NCBI RefSeq assembly: GCF_009834125.1
Contig: NZ_CP047146.1
Coordinates: 62,001-126,000 of the forward strand
Direction of reading: 5' to 3'
Origin: Streptomyces sp. GS7
Lineage (GTDB): Bacteria > Actinomycetota > Actinomycetes > Streptomycetales > Streptomycetaceae
Length of the DNA: 64,000 bases
Positions 7,666 to 14,811 of this stretch are shown here, piece by piece. The stretch's first letter is position 1; each line of letters begins with the position of its first letter. Both the position numbers and the translations under genes were made by a program. The notes under the pieces are model-generated. The model did not search any database and was not told the origin of the DNA. It saw only the letters and a program-made list of their open reading frames with translations.

Positions 7666-7706
7666 GGCCCCGAAAATCCTCTTTGTACTGCTGGTCATTC
7701 GGGGCC
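7666..7706 (+). terminator. Hairpin after precursor gene
   Basis: GGCCCCGAA (7666-7674) pairs with TTCGGGGCC (7698-7706) across a 23-nt loop, 10 bp after the precursor stop codon. Confidence 0.5.
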
Positions 7707-7712
7707 TGGATT

Positions 7713-7748
7713 CTGCGCCCCGTCGATCGCTTGGTCGGCGGGGCGCAG
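7713..7748. terminator. Second hairpin between precursor and Zn-ribbon-like gene
   Basis: CTGCGCCCCG (7713-7722) pairs exactly with 7739-7748 around a 16-nt loop. The region is convergent (plus-strand precursor, minus-strand cysteine protein), so it may serve both. The rest of 7749-7977 shows no supported gene. Confidence 0.5.
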
Positions 7749-7977
7749 TGCTGCGAGGTGCGGGTGGGGGTGCGGGCCCGAGGTGGCCTCGCCCAGGCGC
7801 ACCGGTGCTCATACCGCGCTCACCCAGCGCGCCAGGACGCCGGTGACCCGTCGCATGGCGCCGGCGGCCGGCGTGGTCGCCCTCTCGCACGCGTCCACGA
7901 CGGCTACAACTGGTCAATAGCCAACTTCCTTAAGCAAAAGTGCCCGAGAGGGGCGCAATCGGGTGATTGCGATTGCC

Positions 7978-8271
7978 TCATGTGGGGCTTTTCATCCACT
8001 CGACGAGCCGAGCCCACAAGCCGGCTCCCGATCGACTCGGTGAACCCTCTGAATGCTCGGGAGTCCGCGTGCGTTGCGACGACCCGCCCTGACGGGCTCG
8101 CGCCGACTCCGCTCGCGTCGACGCCTCCGCTGTGCGCGCACCCCGGCGCTCCGCAGGCTCACACATGCACCGCTGAGCCATCGGCACGCCCATCATCACT
8201 TGGTCCACATGCCTCCCGCAGCCCTCATAGGTCGCCTTCCGGCACGACCGACAGGCAGCACGTTGACACAT
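7978..8271 (-). CDS. Small Cys-rich (zinc-ribbon-like) protein with WARL tail
   Basis: 97 residues. It begins MCQRAACRSCRKATYEGCG, then RHVDQVMMGVPMAQRCMC, a pattern of small actinobacterial proteins with two CxxC-like pairs that probably bind zinc. The middle is low-complexity. The end, GLWARLVEWMKSPT, is an amphipathic Trp-rich tail nearly identical to the tail of the protein at 8685-9242 on the other strand. The ATG at 8271 is chosen over 8295 because GGAGGGGAG lies just upstream and the conserved family start MCQ follows. Exact role unknown; it may be a redox or metal accessory protein of the neighbouring transporter. Confidence 0.7.
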   Translation of the reverse strand: MCQRAACRSCRKATYEGCGRHVDQVMMGVPMAQRCMCEPAERRGARTAEASTRAESARARQGGSSQRTRTPEHSEGSPSRSGAGLWARLVEWMKSPT

Positions 8272-8684
8272 AACTCCCCTCCATTGGCTCTTCATTCAAG
8301 ATCCACGATATCCACGCCATCACCACAAGAGACTCCGGTGGTTTCACCCTCTCCCCAAAAATCTGACTTGTACCGGCACGAGCCGCAATCATGAGGTCGA
8401 ATTGCGACACAAGTGGCCGCCATGCTGGTCGTGGATGTCCAGACATGAGAGACAGAAGTCTCATAACCGTTGCGTGGAATATCACGCCAAGTGGCGCCAA
8501 GTGACCCGATTGAAAAATACCCTGAAGTTGCTCGAGATGCTGAAACGGTGATTGCATCACGCCCGGTCGAGGAACGGAGACGCAGCACCTTATTGCCACT
8601 TCCTGTCACCGCATTGCTTTTCAGACCGTCGACCGGGCGCAGTGAGGGCAGGAATCGAGAACGGCAACCACTCTCCCCGAACGG
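8272..8684. promoter_or_regulatory. Divergent intergenic region of lower G+C
   Basis: About 410 bp between two divergently transcribed cysteine-motif genes whose products share a tail. It is noticeably less GC-rich than its surroundings and holds small dyads such as TGAGA...TCTCA near 8445-8465. Overlapping minus-strand frames exist but have no recognisable content. It most likely carries both promoters. Confidence 0.4.
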
Positions 8685-9242
8685 GTGGTGCGCCGGTCAG
8701 GAAGGAGCAACGTGGGTTGCTCGCACGCCGCAGGATGCCCCCTTTTCCCCCTACTCAGGGCGAGCTTGCAAGGTTGGCGCGAATACTACTGCGACAGCGA
8801 GGATCGATGGCTCGGCTGTGCGCGCTATCAGATGTCACTCACCGGCGAGCGCGTGCCGATCAGCCTGCTGCCCAACGGAGCCCGCGCGCGACACCTCGAA
8901 CCCCCGGCCGAGGTGGACCGATCCGGCGCCACCAGCCCGGCGGCGGTACCCCGGCAGGCCCCACCGCCACGGTCCGCTCCCGGGTCACCGGAGACCGCGT
9001 CCTGGCCCCAGCCAGCGCCGACCCGGCCACATGAGCAGTCAGGACCCGGAACCGCGATACCGGAGGCCAGGGCCCAGTTCGGGGCAACACCTCCGCCAGC
9101 AGCTGTCCGGCCCAACCAACCGTCACCGCCCCCGCAGGTTGCCCGGCCTTCAGACAGCCTCGCTCCACACACGGGGCAAGCGCCCAGCCCGAAGCGCGGC
9201 TGGTGGGCTCGACTTGCCGATTGGATGAGAGGACCCGCATGA
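8685..9242 (+). CDS. Cys-motif protein, first gene of YeeE/YedE operon
   Basis: 185 residues. The N-terminal third carries CPLF then WREYYCDSEDRWLGCARY and VPISLLPNG. This resembles the YC..(D/E)....CARY....vP..LlPN module found at the ends of many bacterial signalling proteins, probably a metal or redox site. A long Pro/Ala-rich linker follows, and the protein ends KRGWWARLADWMRGPA, matching the tail of the 7978-8271 protein. The stop overlaps the next start (ATGA), so it is coupled to the transporter genes. The start is uncertain. An accessory or sulfur-relay role for the transporter is inferred from position only. Confidence 0.6.
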   Translation: MVRRSGRSNVGCSHAAGCPLFPLLRASLQGWREYYCDSEDRWLGCARYQMSLTGERVPISLLPNGARARHLEPPAEVDRSGATSPAAVPRQAPPPRSAPGSPETASWPQPAPTRPHEQSGPGTAIPEARAQFGATPPPAAVRPNQPSPPPQVARPSDSLAPHTGQAPSPKRGWWARLADWMRGPA

Positions 9243-9895
9243 GTACCTACTGGCCCTGGTGGGCGGGCGCTATCGGGCTCGCTCTGGTCACCATCAACCA
9301 CACCCTCATCACCGATCGGTCTCTCGGGGTGTCGGCCGCGTGGGATCGCGTGTTGCACTGGCGCCGGGAACGCCGCCTCGAGCAGATGGACGAGGAGTTC
9401 ACCGACGATCAAGCTCTCGCCGAGGCGCTCGCCGCAGCTACAGCGGAGCACTTCGGTACCGGCACCGGCGCGTCCACCGTGCCGCAGGAACCGTACGGGA
9501 CGTCGCGACCGCTCGAAGCGGACGCCGAACCGGCAGCGGGTGAGCGCCCCGCGGCCACGAGCCTGCGCCCGGCCCCGCTGGTCACCCAGGCTGCCCTGCT
9601 GATGTCGGTCTTCCTCGGCGGGCTCGTCGCCGCGGTCACCTCCGGGCGGTTCCACCTCCGCCACGACATGGGCCCGGGTTTCCGGAACCTGGTCACCGCC
9701 AATCCGGCCACCATGATCGCCGTGCTGTTCGTGGGTGGCGTGCTGGTCGGCTTCGGCACGCGGCTGGCCGGTGGGTGCAGCTCCGGCCACGGACTCAGCG
9801 GCTGCGGTCGGCTGCGCCCGGTCAGCATCGTCGCGACCGCCGTGTTCTTCGGCACCGCCGTCGTGGTGTCGTTCCTCCTGTGGAAGGTGATCTGA
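9239..9895 (+). CDS. YeeE/YedE-family transporter, first half
   Basis: 218 residues: an N-terminal TM, a charged cytoplasmic loop of about 90 residues, then four or so TM segments including GTRLAGGCSSGHGLSGCGRL, the hallmark cysteine motif of YeeE/YedE (DUF395, TsuA-like) sulfur-compound transporters. ATG 9239 has AGAGGA upstream and overlaps the preceding stop; a longer GTG start at 9203 lies inside the upstream gene. The long hydrophilic insert between TM1 and the rest is a divergence from compact YeeE halves. With the next gene it should form one complete transporter for thiosulfate or a related sulfur species. Confidence 0.85.
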   Translation: MSTYWPWWAGAIGLALVTINHTLITDRSLGVSAAWDRVLHWRRERRLEQMDEEFTDDQALAEALAAATAEHFGTGTGASTVPQEPYGTSRPLEADAEPAAGERPAATSLRPAPLVTQAALLMSVFLGGLVAAVTSGRFHLRHDMGPGFRNLVTANPATMIAVLFVGGVLVGFGTRLAGGCSSGHGLSGCGRLRPVSIVATAVFFGTAVVVSFLLWKVI

Positions 9896-10311
9896 TGCGC
9901 ACCCGAGGCGCGATTCTGCTGGCCAACATCCTCACCGGACTGGCCCTCGGCTATACCGTCACCAACATCGGCTTCGGCGACTACGCCGAGCTGAACCGCA
10001 TGTTCACCTTCCAGGACCTGCGCATGCTCCTCTCCTTCGCCGGCGCCGTGGTGATCATCGTGTGCGCGTTCGCTCTGCTGCGGGTCCGTCGCACCCCAGG
10101 GCGCATCCACGCCGGCGTGATCCCCGGCGCGGTGTTGTTCGGTACGGGCTGGGCGATCTCAGGTGGGTGCCCCGCAATCCCGATCATCCAGGTCGCCAGC
10201 GGATACCTGCCTGCCCTGATCACCATCGTCGGCGTCATCGTCGGTATCCGGCTGTGCCGCTGGGCCAATGCCCGATACTTCCACCTCGACCGCGGCTCCT
10301 GCGGGCTGTAG
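9895..10311 (+). CDS. YeeE/YedE-family transporter, second half
   Basis: 138 residues with about four TM segments and the second cysteine motif, AISGGCPAIPIIQVASG, where the partner half has GGCSSGHG. Its start overlaps the previous stop (TGATG), so the two halves are made in equal amounts. In TsuA-type proteins the two pseudo-symmetric halves form one polypeptide with conserved Cys residues lining a thiosulfate path; here they are split as in the YeeE/YedE pairs next to persulfide enzymes. No sulfurtransferase gene is adjacent. Confidence 0.85.
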   Translation: MRTRGAILLANILTGLALGYTVTNIGFGDYAELNRMFTFQDLRMLLSFAGAVVIIVCAFALLRVRRTPGRIHAGVIPGAVLFGTGWAISGGCPAIPIIQVASGYLPALITIVGVIVGIRLCRWANARYFHLDRGSCGL

Positions 10312-10716
10312 CCAAAGGCGCCCACCGACACGAGCCGTGGAGGCAGGGGCTCCCGCTTCGACGATCTCCCGACGTCCCCCGGCACCCCATGCACACCTCG
10401 GGCTGGGCGACGCAGACCGTCGGCCCCAGCCACAACACCCCGCCCTGTACGGCGGTTGTCCGCTGGCGAGTACTCCTGGGTGCGTGGTGGTGTGCGGGCG
10501 GCGGGCGTCCGCCGGGACCGTTCGCCAGGCCGCGGCCCGGCGGGGCGGCCGGGCCGCCCGGCGCGCCGCCCGGCGCGCCCCTGGGTAAGTGAAGTCAGCT
10601 TTTGACAGTCGCCGGAGCGTGGTTTCAGACGGCGCGGAGTGTGCGGGGGGGGGGCTGTCGGCGGTGATGCGATAGGCGAGTTGGGCACGGTCGGCGCCGG
10701 TGCGCGGCTCTTCGCC
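10312..10716. other. Gene-free stretch with GC-rich stems
   Basis: No supported gene. From about 10533 to 10580 the sequence is a run of overlapping GGCCGGGCC/CGGCGCGCCG-type self-complementary blocks that could terminate the transporter operon. From 10640 upward the minus strand continues the integrase frame, but without family similarity. Confidence 0.4.
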
Positions 10717-11034
10717 GCGGTAGCCGATCTCCCCGTTGGGCAGGCGTACGCGCTTGCGCTGCCATGCGCTCGTGTCCGGTTCCTCGTACGCGTAGACGTA
10801 CCGTCCGCCCCGCGACTCGACGAACGACCGGTTGTCTTTCTCCTGCTCATCGCGGCCCTTGATGTCCCGCCCGGTCAGGGGACGGAAGGCGGGCTCGGTC
10901 TCCGTGTTGTCGGTAGCGTCGTTCTCGGCAGCGGCGGATCCCTCGTCGGCCTCGAAGGACAGACGGACAAGACCGGCTCAGTTCTGACCTTTGAGATCGC
11001 CCCAACGAGCCCGCCGCACAAGCTCGTTGTCCAT
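10717..11034 (-). pseudogene. Serine recombinase/integrase, N-terminal relic
   Basis: From an ATG at 11034 the minus strand reads MDNELVRRARWGDLKGQN, an in-frame TGA (10978-10980), then AGLVRLSFEADEGS and, further on, LTGRDIKGRDEQEKDNRSF, RGGRYVYAYEEPDTSAW and RVRLPNGEIGYR. This is the N-terminal region of a family of Streptomyces large serine recombinases. Similarity stops at 10717, so the catalytic domain's remainder, zinc ribbon and coiled-coil are gone. Its start lies 28 bp from the right junction of the split channel gene, the usual position of an integrase next to its att site. Confidence 0.7.
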
Positions 11035-11058
11035 GAACTTGGGTTACTTTCGCCAAAC

Positions 11059-11805
11059 TGCTGGAGAAACGCCTTGCGCGATCACACCGTCATCGTCGGC
11101 TACGGGACCAAGGGCCGGTCCGCCGTCCAGACCCTCTGCGCCACGGGCCTTGCCCGCGACCGCATCGTCATCGTGGACCCCATCAGCAAGGTGGTCGACG
11201 CGGCGGTGGTCGAGGGGTTCGCGGGTGTGGTCGGCGACGCGACCCGCAGTGACGTCCTGCTGCGGGCCGAGATCCAGCGCGCGCACCAGGTCGTCATCGC
11301 CACCCAGCGCGACGACACCGCCGTCCTGGTCTCGTTGACCGCTCGTCAGCTCAACAAGCGGGCCAACATCGTCGCCGCGGTGCGGGAGGAGGAGAACGCG
11401 CCGCTGTTGCGGCAGTCCGGCGCCGACGCGGTGATCACCTCGGCCAGCGCGGCCGGTCGGCTGCTCGGGCTCTCCGTGCACAGTCCCAGCGCGGGCACCG
11501 TCATGGAGGACCTGATCCAGCAGGGCAGCGGTCTCGACCTCGTGGAACGGCCGGTGGTCAAGGCGGAGGTCGGCCGGTCCGTACGGGAGACCGATGACCT
11601 GGTCGTTTCGGTCCTGCGGGGGCACCGGCTGCTGGGGTACGACGACCCGGAGGCGAGCCCCCTGCAGGCCGCGGACCGGCTGATCACCATCGTCCGGGTC
11701 GCCTCGGCACAGGAGTCGGACCAGTTCGGCAGGGCGCCCGTCCGCCCCGCCAAGCCGACGCTGCCCGGCACCGGCGTCGCCCCGATGCGCCGGGCGGACG
11801 AATAA
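11059..11805 (+). pseudogene. C-terminal RCK/TrkA-N half of disrupted potassium channel gene
   Basis: From WRNALRDHTVIVGYGTKGRS onward the frame is a complete RCK NAD-binding plus TrkA-C-like region, very similar to residues 153-372 of the channel at 2648-3766. No membrane domain precedes it: the open frame upstream (10639-11058) is the antisense of the integrase relic. A TTG at 11074 with GGAG upstream could allow expression as a soluble RCK protein, so it might not be entirely dead. It ends with a Pro-rich tail. Its missing half is at 2209-2618. Confidence 0.75.
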
Positions 11806-11921
11806 GGAGCAGCCGGGCGGGGTCGGGCAATCGGCTTCTCCGGGGCCCCGATCCGTCCGACCTGCCGCGACGCCGACCCGCACCGTCGCCCCGCGGCCGG
11901 TCGGCGAGTAGCCTCGCGCCC

Positions 11922-12899
11922 ATGCGAGCGATCACTATCCCCGAGCCCGGTGGCCCCGAAGCACTCGTCTGGGCCGAAGTGCCCGACCCACAGCCCGCCG
12001 AGGGCGAGGTCCTGATCGAGGTCGCGGCCAGCGCCGTGAACCGCGCCGACCTGCTCCAGCGCCAGGGCTTCTACGACCCGCCGCCCGGCTCCTCCCCGTA
12101 CCCCGGTCTGGAGTGCTCGGGGCGGATTGCCGCGGTCGGTCCCGGCGTGCACGGCTGGGCGGTCGGAGACGAGGTATGCGCGCTGCTGGCGGGCGGCGGG
12201 TACGCCGAGAAGGTCGCCGTGCCGGCCGGTCAGGTGCTGCCGCTGCCGCCCGGACTCGACCTCGTCACGGCCGCCGCGCTCCCCGAAGTCGCCTGTACCG
12301 TCTGGTCGAACGTCTTCATGATCGCGCACCTGCGACCCGGGGAGACGCTGCTGGTCCACGGCGGCGCCAGCGGCATCGGCACGATGGCGATCCAGCTCGC
12401 CAAGGCGGTCGGCGCCCGGGTCGCGGTCACCGCGGGCGGCCCCGAAAAGCTGGCCCGCTGCGCCGAGTTGGGCGCGGACGTCCTCATCGACTACCGCGAA
12501 CAGGACTTCGTCCAGGAGATCCGCAAGGCCACCGACGGCAAGGGCGCGGACGTCATCCTCGACATCATCGGCGCCAAGTACCTCCAGCGGAACGTCAAGG
12601 CGCTGGCGATCGCCGGACGCCTCGCGATCATCGGCCTGCAGGGCGGAGTGAAGGCGGAGCTGAATCTCGCCGCCCTGCTCTCCAAACGCGCCGCGATCAC
12701 CGCCACCGGTCTCCGGGCCCGCCCGGTGAGCGAGAAGTCGGCCATCGTCGCCGCCGTCCGCGAGCACGTCTGGCCGCTGATCGGCAATGGCCAGGTCCGC
12801 CCGATCGTGGACCGCACGCTCCCGATGCCGGAGGCCGCCGAGGCGCACCGGATCCTGGAGGCCAGCACCCATGTCGGCAAGGTCGTGCTGACCGTCTGA
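11922..12899 (+). CDS. NAD(P)H-quinone oxidoreductase, MDR superfamily
   Basis: 325 residues. GroES-like N-terminal domain (AVNRADLLQRQGFYDPPPG, PGLECSGRIAAVG), then a Rossmann domain with LVHGGASGIGTMAIQLAKAVGARV. This matches the PIG3/Qor-type zinc-independent NADPH:quinone oxidoreductases; no zinc-ligand cysteine cluster is present. A TAGCCT box lies about 10 bp before the ATG and there is no clear ribosome site, so the transcript may be leaderless. It follows the disrupted channel gene and is the first intact core gene after the accessory element. Confidence 0.9.
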   Translation: MRAITIPEPGGPEALVWAEVPDPQPAEGEVLIEVAASAVNRADLLQRQGFYDPPPGSSPYPGLECSGRIAAVGPGVHGWAVGDEVCALLAGGGYAEKVAVPAGQVLPLPPGLDLVTAAALPEVACTVWSNVFMIAHLRPGETLLVHGGASGIGTMAIQLAKAVGARVAVTAGGPEKLARCAELGADVLIDYREQDFVQEIRKATDGKGADVILDIIGAKYLQRNVKALAIAGRLAIIGLQGGVKAELNLAALLSKRAAITATGLRARPVSEKSAIVAAVREHVWPLIGNGQVRPIVDRTLPMPEAAEAHRILEASTHVGKVVLTV

Positions 12900-13049
12900 A
12901 CCGACCGCCCGTAGCGCCCGGGGCCGTTGCCGCCCCGTGCCCCTCCCCCTGCCGGCAGGTCACTCGGTGCGACCTGCTCAAGATGCCGCGGATATTCCGC
13001 CGTGTGACGCTGGGCACGTCACTCGACGGCTCGGCACGGGAGGGGCACT

Positions 13050-13844
13050 GTGGTCGTACCAGGACTCCGTTCGCGCATTGCCACCGGACTGCTGGTGGTC
13101 GCCGCCGCCCTACCCTTCCCCATGACAGCCGGCACCGCGATGGCCGTGGACGTCCGTGCCACACCGGCCGCCCGCCCCGACGAACCGAAGGACGACCACG
13201 CGGCTAATCCCCCGCTGGCCGTAGGGCACGCGATGGCGGGCTATCCCGGACGCCCGCGGGTGCCGGTGCGCCTGCTGGACTTCCCCAGTGCCGACGACCT
13301 CCGGGACCTGCCGGACCACCTCTTCGCGTTGCCTGGCACCCTCCCCGGGTTCTCGCACCACCCCGGCGGCCCGTTCCTGTTTGCGTGGCGCCGCCACCAC
13401 CCGCATCACCCGTTCGGTCCACACCTGCACTGGCCGCCGTACTTCGCCCTGGACCTCACCGACCGTGACGCCGACCCCCGGGACGCGGACCGCTCCGAGC
13501 CCGCCAACCCGCCCGCAGCCGCCCCCAGCCGGCAGCCGGCCCCCAGCTCCGCTCCCGTGCCGCGCCGCAGCCCTGCTCGTACGGATCCCGGCGCGGCGCC
13601 CGCCCGCCCGGAGCAGCCGTCGACCTCGCGCGACCGCGACCGCGCCGGTCCGCTCCCGAGCCCGTACCGGCCGCTGCCGTCGCCTGAGCAGGCCCCGGAC
13701 GCCGCCGGACCGGCACCTGCGGAGAGCCCGTATGCGCTCGATGCCCCGGCGGCCCGCGTCGAGCGGGTCCTTCCGATGGGCGCCGGAATGGCGCTCACCG
13801 GCCTGGGGCTCGCCTTCCTCGCCCTCCGGCTGCGCCGGCGCTGA
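13050..13844 (+). CDS. Secreted/anchored His- and Pro-rich protein
   Basis: 264 residues from a GTG with GGGAGGGG just upstream. It has an N-terminal signal peptide (TGLLVVAAALPFPMTAGTAMA), a central region rich in His and Pro (RRHHPHHPFGPHLHWPP), a long Pro/Arg/Ala-rich linker, and a C-terminal TM helix (GAGMALTGLGLAFLALRLRRR) ending in positive residues. The layout is that of a wall-spanning protein anchored by its C-terminus. No catalytic domain is recognisable; the His cluster could bind metal. Confidence 0.65.
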   Translation: MVVPGLRSRIATGLLVVAAALPFPMTAGTAMAVDVRATPAARPDEPKDDHAANPPLAVGHAMAGYPGRPRVPVRLLDFPSADDLRDLPDHLFALPGTLPGFSHHPGGPFLFAWRRHHPHHPFGPHLHWPPYFALDLTDRDADPRDADRSEPANPPAAAPSRQPAPSSAPVPRRSPARTDPGAAPARPEQPSTSRDRDRAGPLPSPYRPLPSPEQAPDAAGPAPAESPYALDAPAARVERVLPMGAGMALTGLGLAFLALRLRRR

Positions 13845-13850
13845 GCACGT

Positions 13851-13864
13851 GTTTCACGTGAAAC
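13851..13864. promoter_or_regulatory. parS: parS site 1
   Basis: Perfect GTTTCACGTGAAAC, the Streptomyces ParB-binding palindrome. First of four perfect copies in 184 bp between the secreted protein gene and bpa. Confidence 0.9.
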
Positions 13865-13879
13865 GCACGCGAGATCGCC

Positions 13880-13893
13880 GTTTCGTATGAAAC
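13880..13893. promoter_or_regulatory. Degenerate parS-like palindrome
   Basis: GTTTCGTATGAAAC keeps both outer half-sites but differs at three central positions. A similar degenerate copy, GCTTCGCATGAAAC, is at 13909-13922. Both lie between perfect sites. Confidence 0.45.
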
Positions 13894-13937
13894 GGCCCTC
13901 GTGGCCCGGCTTCGCATGAAACCGTCGTAGCTCCGTG

Positions 13938-13951
13938 GTTTCACGTGAAAC
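13938..13951. promoter_or_regulatory. parS: parS site 2
   Basis: Perfect GTTTCACGTGAAAC within the bpa-upstream cluster. Confidence 0.9.
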
Positions 13952-13992
13952 GATGCGACTCTGCGGGTTCATGCCAAATGGGGCGGTCACGC

Positions 13993-14006
13993 GTTTCACG
14001 TGAAAC
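13993..14006. promoter_or_regulatory. parS: parS site 3
   Basis: Perfect GTTTCACGTGAAAC within the bpa-upstream cluster; 28 bp centre-to-centre from site 4. Confidence 0.9.
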
Positions 14007-14020
14007 AGGAGAATTCCGCG

Positions 14021-14034
14021 GTTTCACGTGAAAC
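14021..14034. promoter_or_regulatory. parS: parS site 4
   Basis: Perfect GTTTCACGTGAAAC, last of the cluster, about 130 bp before the bpa start. The intergenic gap 13845-14161 holds nothing else recognisable apart from the bpa promoter. Confidence 0.9.
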
Positions 14035-14161
14035 GGAGCGGCGAAATTTCCAGATGGGCCCGGATGTCACGCGGTATCGGAGGTTTGCCGCCCTGGGGAG
14101 GTGGATCACCTTCTCCCGGGGGCACCACCGTTCTGGACCTGTCGTACGAGAGAATGGCGGC

Positions 14162-14722
14162 ATGGATATGCCGATGAACGAACGGTCGCAGGAGAACCAG
14201 CACGTCCTGGTTGTCGGCCCGGACGGCATGGCGCTCGGCAGCGCCGGCGCCGGTGGCGGGGACGAGGGCGAAGAGCCCCGTGAGGTTCCGGTGACGGACA
14301 TGGTTGAGCAGCCCGCGAAGGTCATGCGTATCGGCAGCATGATCAAGCAGCTGTTGGAAGAGGTGAAGGCCGCTCCCCTCGACGAGGCGAGCCGAGTGCG
14401 CCTCAAGGAGATCCACTCCAGCTCGGTCAAAGAGCTGGAGGACGGGCTGGCGCCCGAGCTGGTCGAGGAGCTGGAGCGGTTGTCGCTGCCGTTCACCGAT
14501 GAGTCGGTGCCGACGGAGGCGGAGCTGCGGATCGCCCAGGCCCAGCTGGTCGGTTGGCTGGAGGGACTCTTCCACGGCATCCAGACCGCGCTCTTCGCCC
14601 AGCAGATGGCGGCGCGCGCCCAGCTGGAGCAGATGCGCCGCGCCCTGCCGCCCGGTGTCCCCATCGAAGGCCATGAGGACCACCCCGGTCACAGCGGTGC
14701 GCGCTCGGGCCCGTACCTCTGA
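14162..14722 (+). CDS. bpa: Bacterial proteasome activator Bpa
   Basis: 186 residues, matching the ring-forming actinobacterial proteasome activator (DUF2587, Bpa/PafE). The helical core runs from MVEQPAKVMRIGSMIKQLLE to LEGLFHGIQTALFAQQM. The protein ends SGARSGPYL, a C-terminal HbYX-like tail with penultimate Tyr like the GQYL end of the mycobacterial protein, which docks between 20S alpha subunits and opens the gate independently of ATP. The start is the first Met of MDMPMNERS; the long upstream open frame consists of the parS cluster. No proteasome genes are in the window. Confidence 0.92.
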   Translation: MDMPMNERSQENQHVLVVGPDGMALGSAGAGGGDEGEEPREVPVTDMVEQPAKVMRIGSMIKQLLEEVKAAPLDEASRVRLKEIHSSSVKELEDGLAPELVEELERLSLPFTDESVPTEAELRIAQAQLVGWLEGLFHGIQTALFAQQMAARAQLEQMRRALPPGVPIEGHEDHPGHSGARSGPYL

Positions 14723-14747
14723 GGTCCGGGCGTACGGCACGTCCGTA

Positions 14748-14794
14748 ACGGCGGAGGGGCCGGCACGCGATCCGCGTGCCGGCCCCTCCGCCGT
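14748..14794. terminator. 22-bp perfect stem terminator, bpa / kinase
   Basis: Arms 14748-14769 and 14773-14794 are exact complements with a 3-nt loop (ATC). It sits between the convergent bpa and kinase genes, so it should terminate both strands. Confidence 0.85.
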
Positions 14795-14811
14795 CTGCTT
14801 GTCCGTTGCCG

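Noticed and set aside
7660..7917. Small minus-strand frame after the precursor gene
   Set aside because: No ribosome site, Arg/Pro-rich shadow-like composition and it covers the hairpins.
8225..8609. Overlapping minus-strand frames in the divergent gap
   Set aside because: No recognisable family, no ribosome site, and they overlap a better-supported gene or promoter region.
10639..11058. Upstream extension of the RCK-domain gene as a coding region
   Set aside because: It is the antisense of a recognisable serine-recombinase fragment, so it is not a genuine N-terminus.
11346..12872. 500-codon minus-strand frame opposite the RCK and oxidoreductase genes
   Set aside because: Antisense shadow of two recognisable genes.
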